Of a stretch of DNA of 64,000 nucleotides, positions 63,216 to 64,000 are shown piece by piece. How positions within the stretch are numbered: position 1 is the stretch's first letter; each line of letters starts with the position of its first letter. The notes beneath the pieces are model-generated. The model was not told where the DNA came from. It worked only from the letters and a program-made list of their open reading frames with translations, and did no database searches. Origin of the DNA: Clostridium sp. C105KSO13 (lineage in GTDB: Bacteria > Bacillota > Clostridia > Lachnospirales > Lachnospiraceae). Location of the stretch: NCBI RefSeq assembly GCF_001517425.1, contig NZ_FBWL01000169.1, forward strand, positions 186,001 through 250,000. The letters run 5' to 3'. Both the position numbers and the translations under genes were made by a program.

Positions 63216-64000
63216 ATGTCAATTTTAAGCGGTATTAAACCCAAGGAAGTGTTTCACTATTTTGAAGAAATAAGCCAGATACCCAGAGGTACTTTTAACA
63301 CAAAGGCCGTCAGCGACTATTGTGTGAAGTTTGCTAGAAAGCATAAACTGGAAGTGGTTCAGGATGATCTGAACAATGTCATGATTAAAAAGCCGGGAAC
63401 CCCAGGCTATGAACAAAGCGAACCGGTAATTATCCAGGGCCATCTGGACATGGTGTGCGAGAAGACAAAGGGCTCAAAGCATGATTTTACGAAGGATCCT
63501 ATTGATCTTTATGTAGAAGACGGTTTTATTAAGGCCAGGGACACCACCCTTGGTGCGGATGACGGTATCGCGGTCGCAATTGCCCTTGCTCTACTGGACA
63601 GCAAAGACATTCCTCACCCACCGTTGGAAATTCTGTTTACAGTAGATGAAGAAGTTGGAATGGACGGAGCCAAGCAAATTGATTTATCTCAGCTGAAGGG
63701 AAAGATGCTAATCAATCTGGATTCTGAAGATGAGAATGTAGTTACTGTGGGATGTGCAGGAGGTTCTACCTTTCGGATGAATCTTTCAATTGACAGAAAA
63801 ACAGAGGCGGGCACCTGCCTGGATGTGACTATCCATGGGCTGCAGGGCGGACATTCCGGGACAGAGATCAACAAGCAGAGAGGAAATGCCAACAAGCTGG
63901 CCGGAAGGCTTTTGAACCGGCTGGATCAGAATATTAAGATTTCCCTTTCCGATATCCGGGGAGGAGCAAAAGAAAATGTAATCCCGTCTATTTGTGAATT
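63216..64000 (+). CDS. pepD: Aminoacyl-histidine dipeptidase (PepD, M20 family), 3' part outside the window
   Basis: About 261 residues are visible from the ATG that follows AAAAGGGG. It begins MSILSGIKPKEVFHYFEEIS and has the M20 metal-ligand segments IQGHLDMVCEK (His-Asp), LGADDGIAVAIALAL (Asp), FTVDEEVGMDGA (Glu pair) and SEDENVVTVGCAGG. The family hydrolyses Xaa-His and other dipeptides, with two zinc ions. Ordinary length would be about 480 residues, so roughly half is missing because the window ends. Confidence 0.93.
   Translation, partial: MSILSGIKPKEVFHYFEEISQIPRGTFNTKAVSDYCVKFARKHKLEVVQDDLNNVMIKKPGTPGYEQSEPVIIQGHLDMVCEKTKGSKHDFTKDPIDLYVEDGFIKARDTTLGADDGIAVAIALALLDSKDIPHPPLEILFTVDEEVGMDGAKQIDLSQLKGKMLINLDSEDENVVTVGCAGGSTFRMNLSIDRKTEAGTCLDVTIHGLQGGHSGTEINKQRGNANKLAGRLLNRLDQNIKISLSDIRGGAKENVIPSICE

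Overview
The window is one continuous stretch of low-to-moderate GC chromosome from an anaerobic, endospore-forming Firmicute, most likely a member of the Lachnospiraceae (clostridial cluster XIVa). Sporulation genes (the 3' end of spo0A, a ytfI/gerW pair, an alpha/beta SASP, ylbJ), a six-gene Rnf complex, a soluble [FeFe] hydrogenase, MurT/GatD, and strong AGGAGG-type ribosome binding sites with TTGACA/TATAAT-like promoters all fit. No rRNA, tRNA, IS element, prophage or CRISPR array was seen. Genus-level placement cannot be made from the sequence alone.

Layout. 1-7.4 kb: spo0A 3' end, glgA, then a one-carbon/methionine block (metF, a free-standing MetH reactivation domain, metH without that domain) followed by a monomeric [FeFe] hydrogenase. 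7.4-13.8 kb: alaS, rpsU, a remnant of an iron alcohol dehydrogenase, gdhA and the two-subunit serine dehydratase sdaAB-sdaAA. 13.8-21.4 kb: a yybP-ykoY (manganese) riboswitch in front of a P2A-type ATPase, the divergent murT-gatD operon for lipid II amidation, and a second CtpE-like P-type ATPase. 21.4-29.4 kb: a J-domain protein, a cyclopropane fatty acid synthase-type methyltransferase, a D,D-carboxypeptidase whose ribosome binding site sits in a hairpin, deoC with a metallophosphoesterase, scpA-scpB, and a second D,D-carboxypeptidase. 29.4-39.8 kb: a 2-isopropylmalate synthase carrying a C-terminal AraC-type DNA-binding domain, a POT peptide transporter, an aminopeptidase P, an RpiR regulator, a BaiN/HI0933 flavoprotein, cmk, ispH and rpsA.

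39.8-46.1 kb: the Rnf operon rnfCDGEAB with a convergent apbE, whose product attaches FMN to RnfG and RnfD. 46.1-53.7 kb: ruvAB, zapA, a U32 protein of the RlhA type, and a SEDS/PBP pair (FtsW/RodA plus transpeptidase) that overlap by 116 bases. 53.7-64 kb: a small unknown protein, DUF2953-gerW, a 44-residue membrane protein, rpmB, the asp23/yloU-fakA-recG-SASP-rsmD-coaD group, a coiled-coil protein, ylbJ, and the 5' part of an M20 aminoacyl-histidine dipeptidase that runs off the window.

Most of the window is core genome. The standout is the LeuA-AraC fusion: an amino-acid biosynthetic enzyme with its leucine-sensing domain joined directly to a helix-turn-helix domain, which suggests a leucine-responsive transcription factor that is also the pathway's first enzyme. 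Secondary points are the Mn riboswitch that assigns a probable substrate to one P-type ATPase, the dacF translation/termination hairpin, a large imperfect hairpin before the rnf operon, a cysteine-rich tail on RnfE, and overlapping gene pairs.
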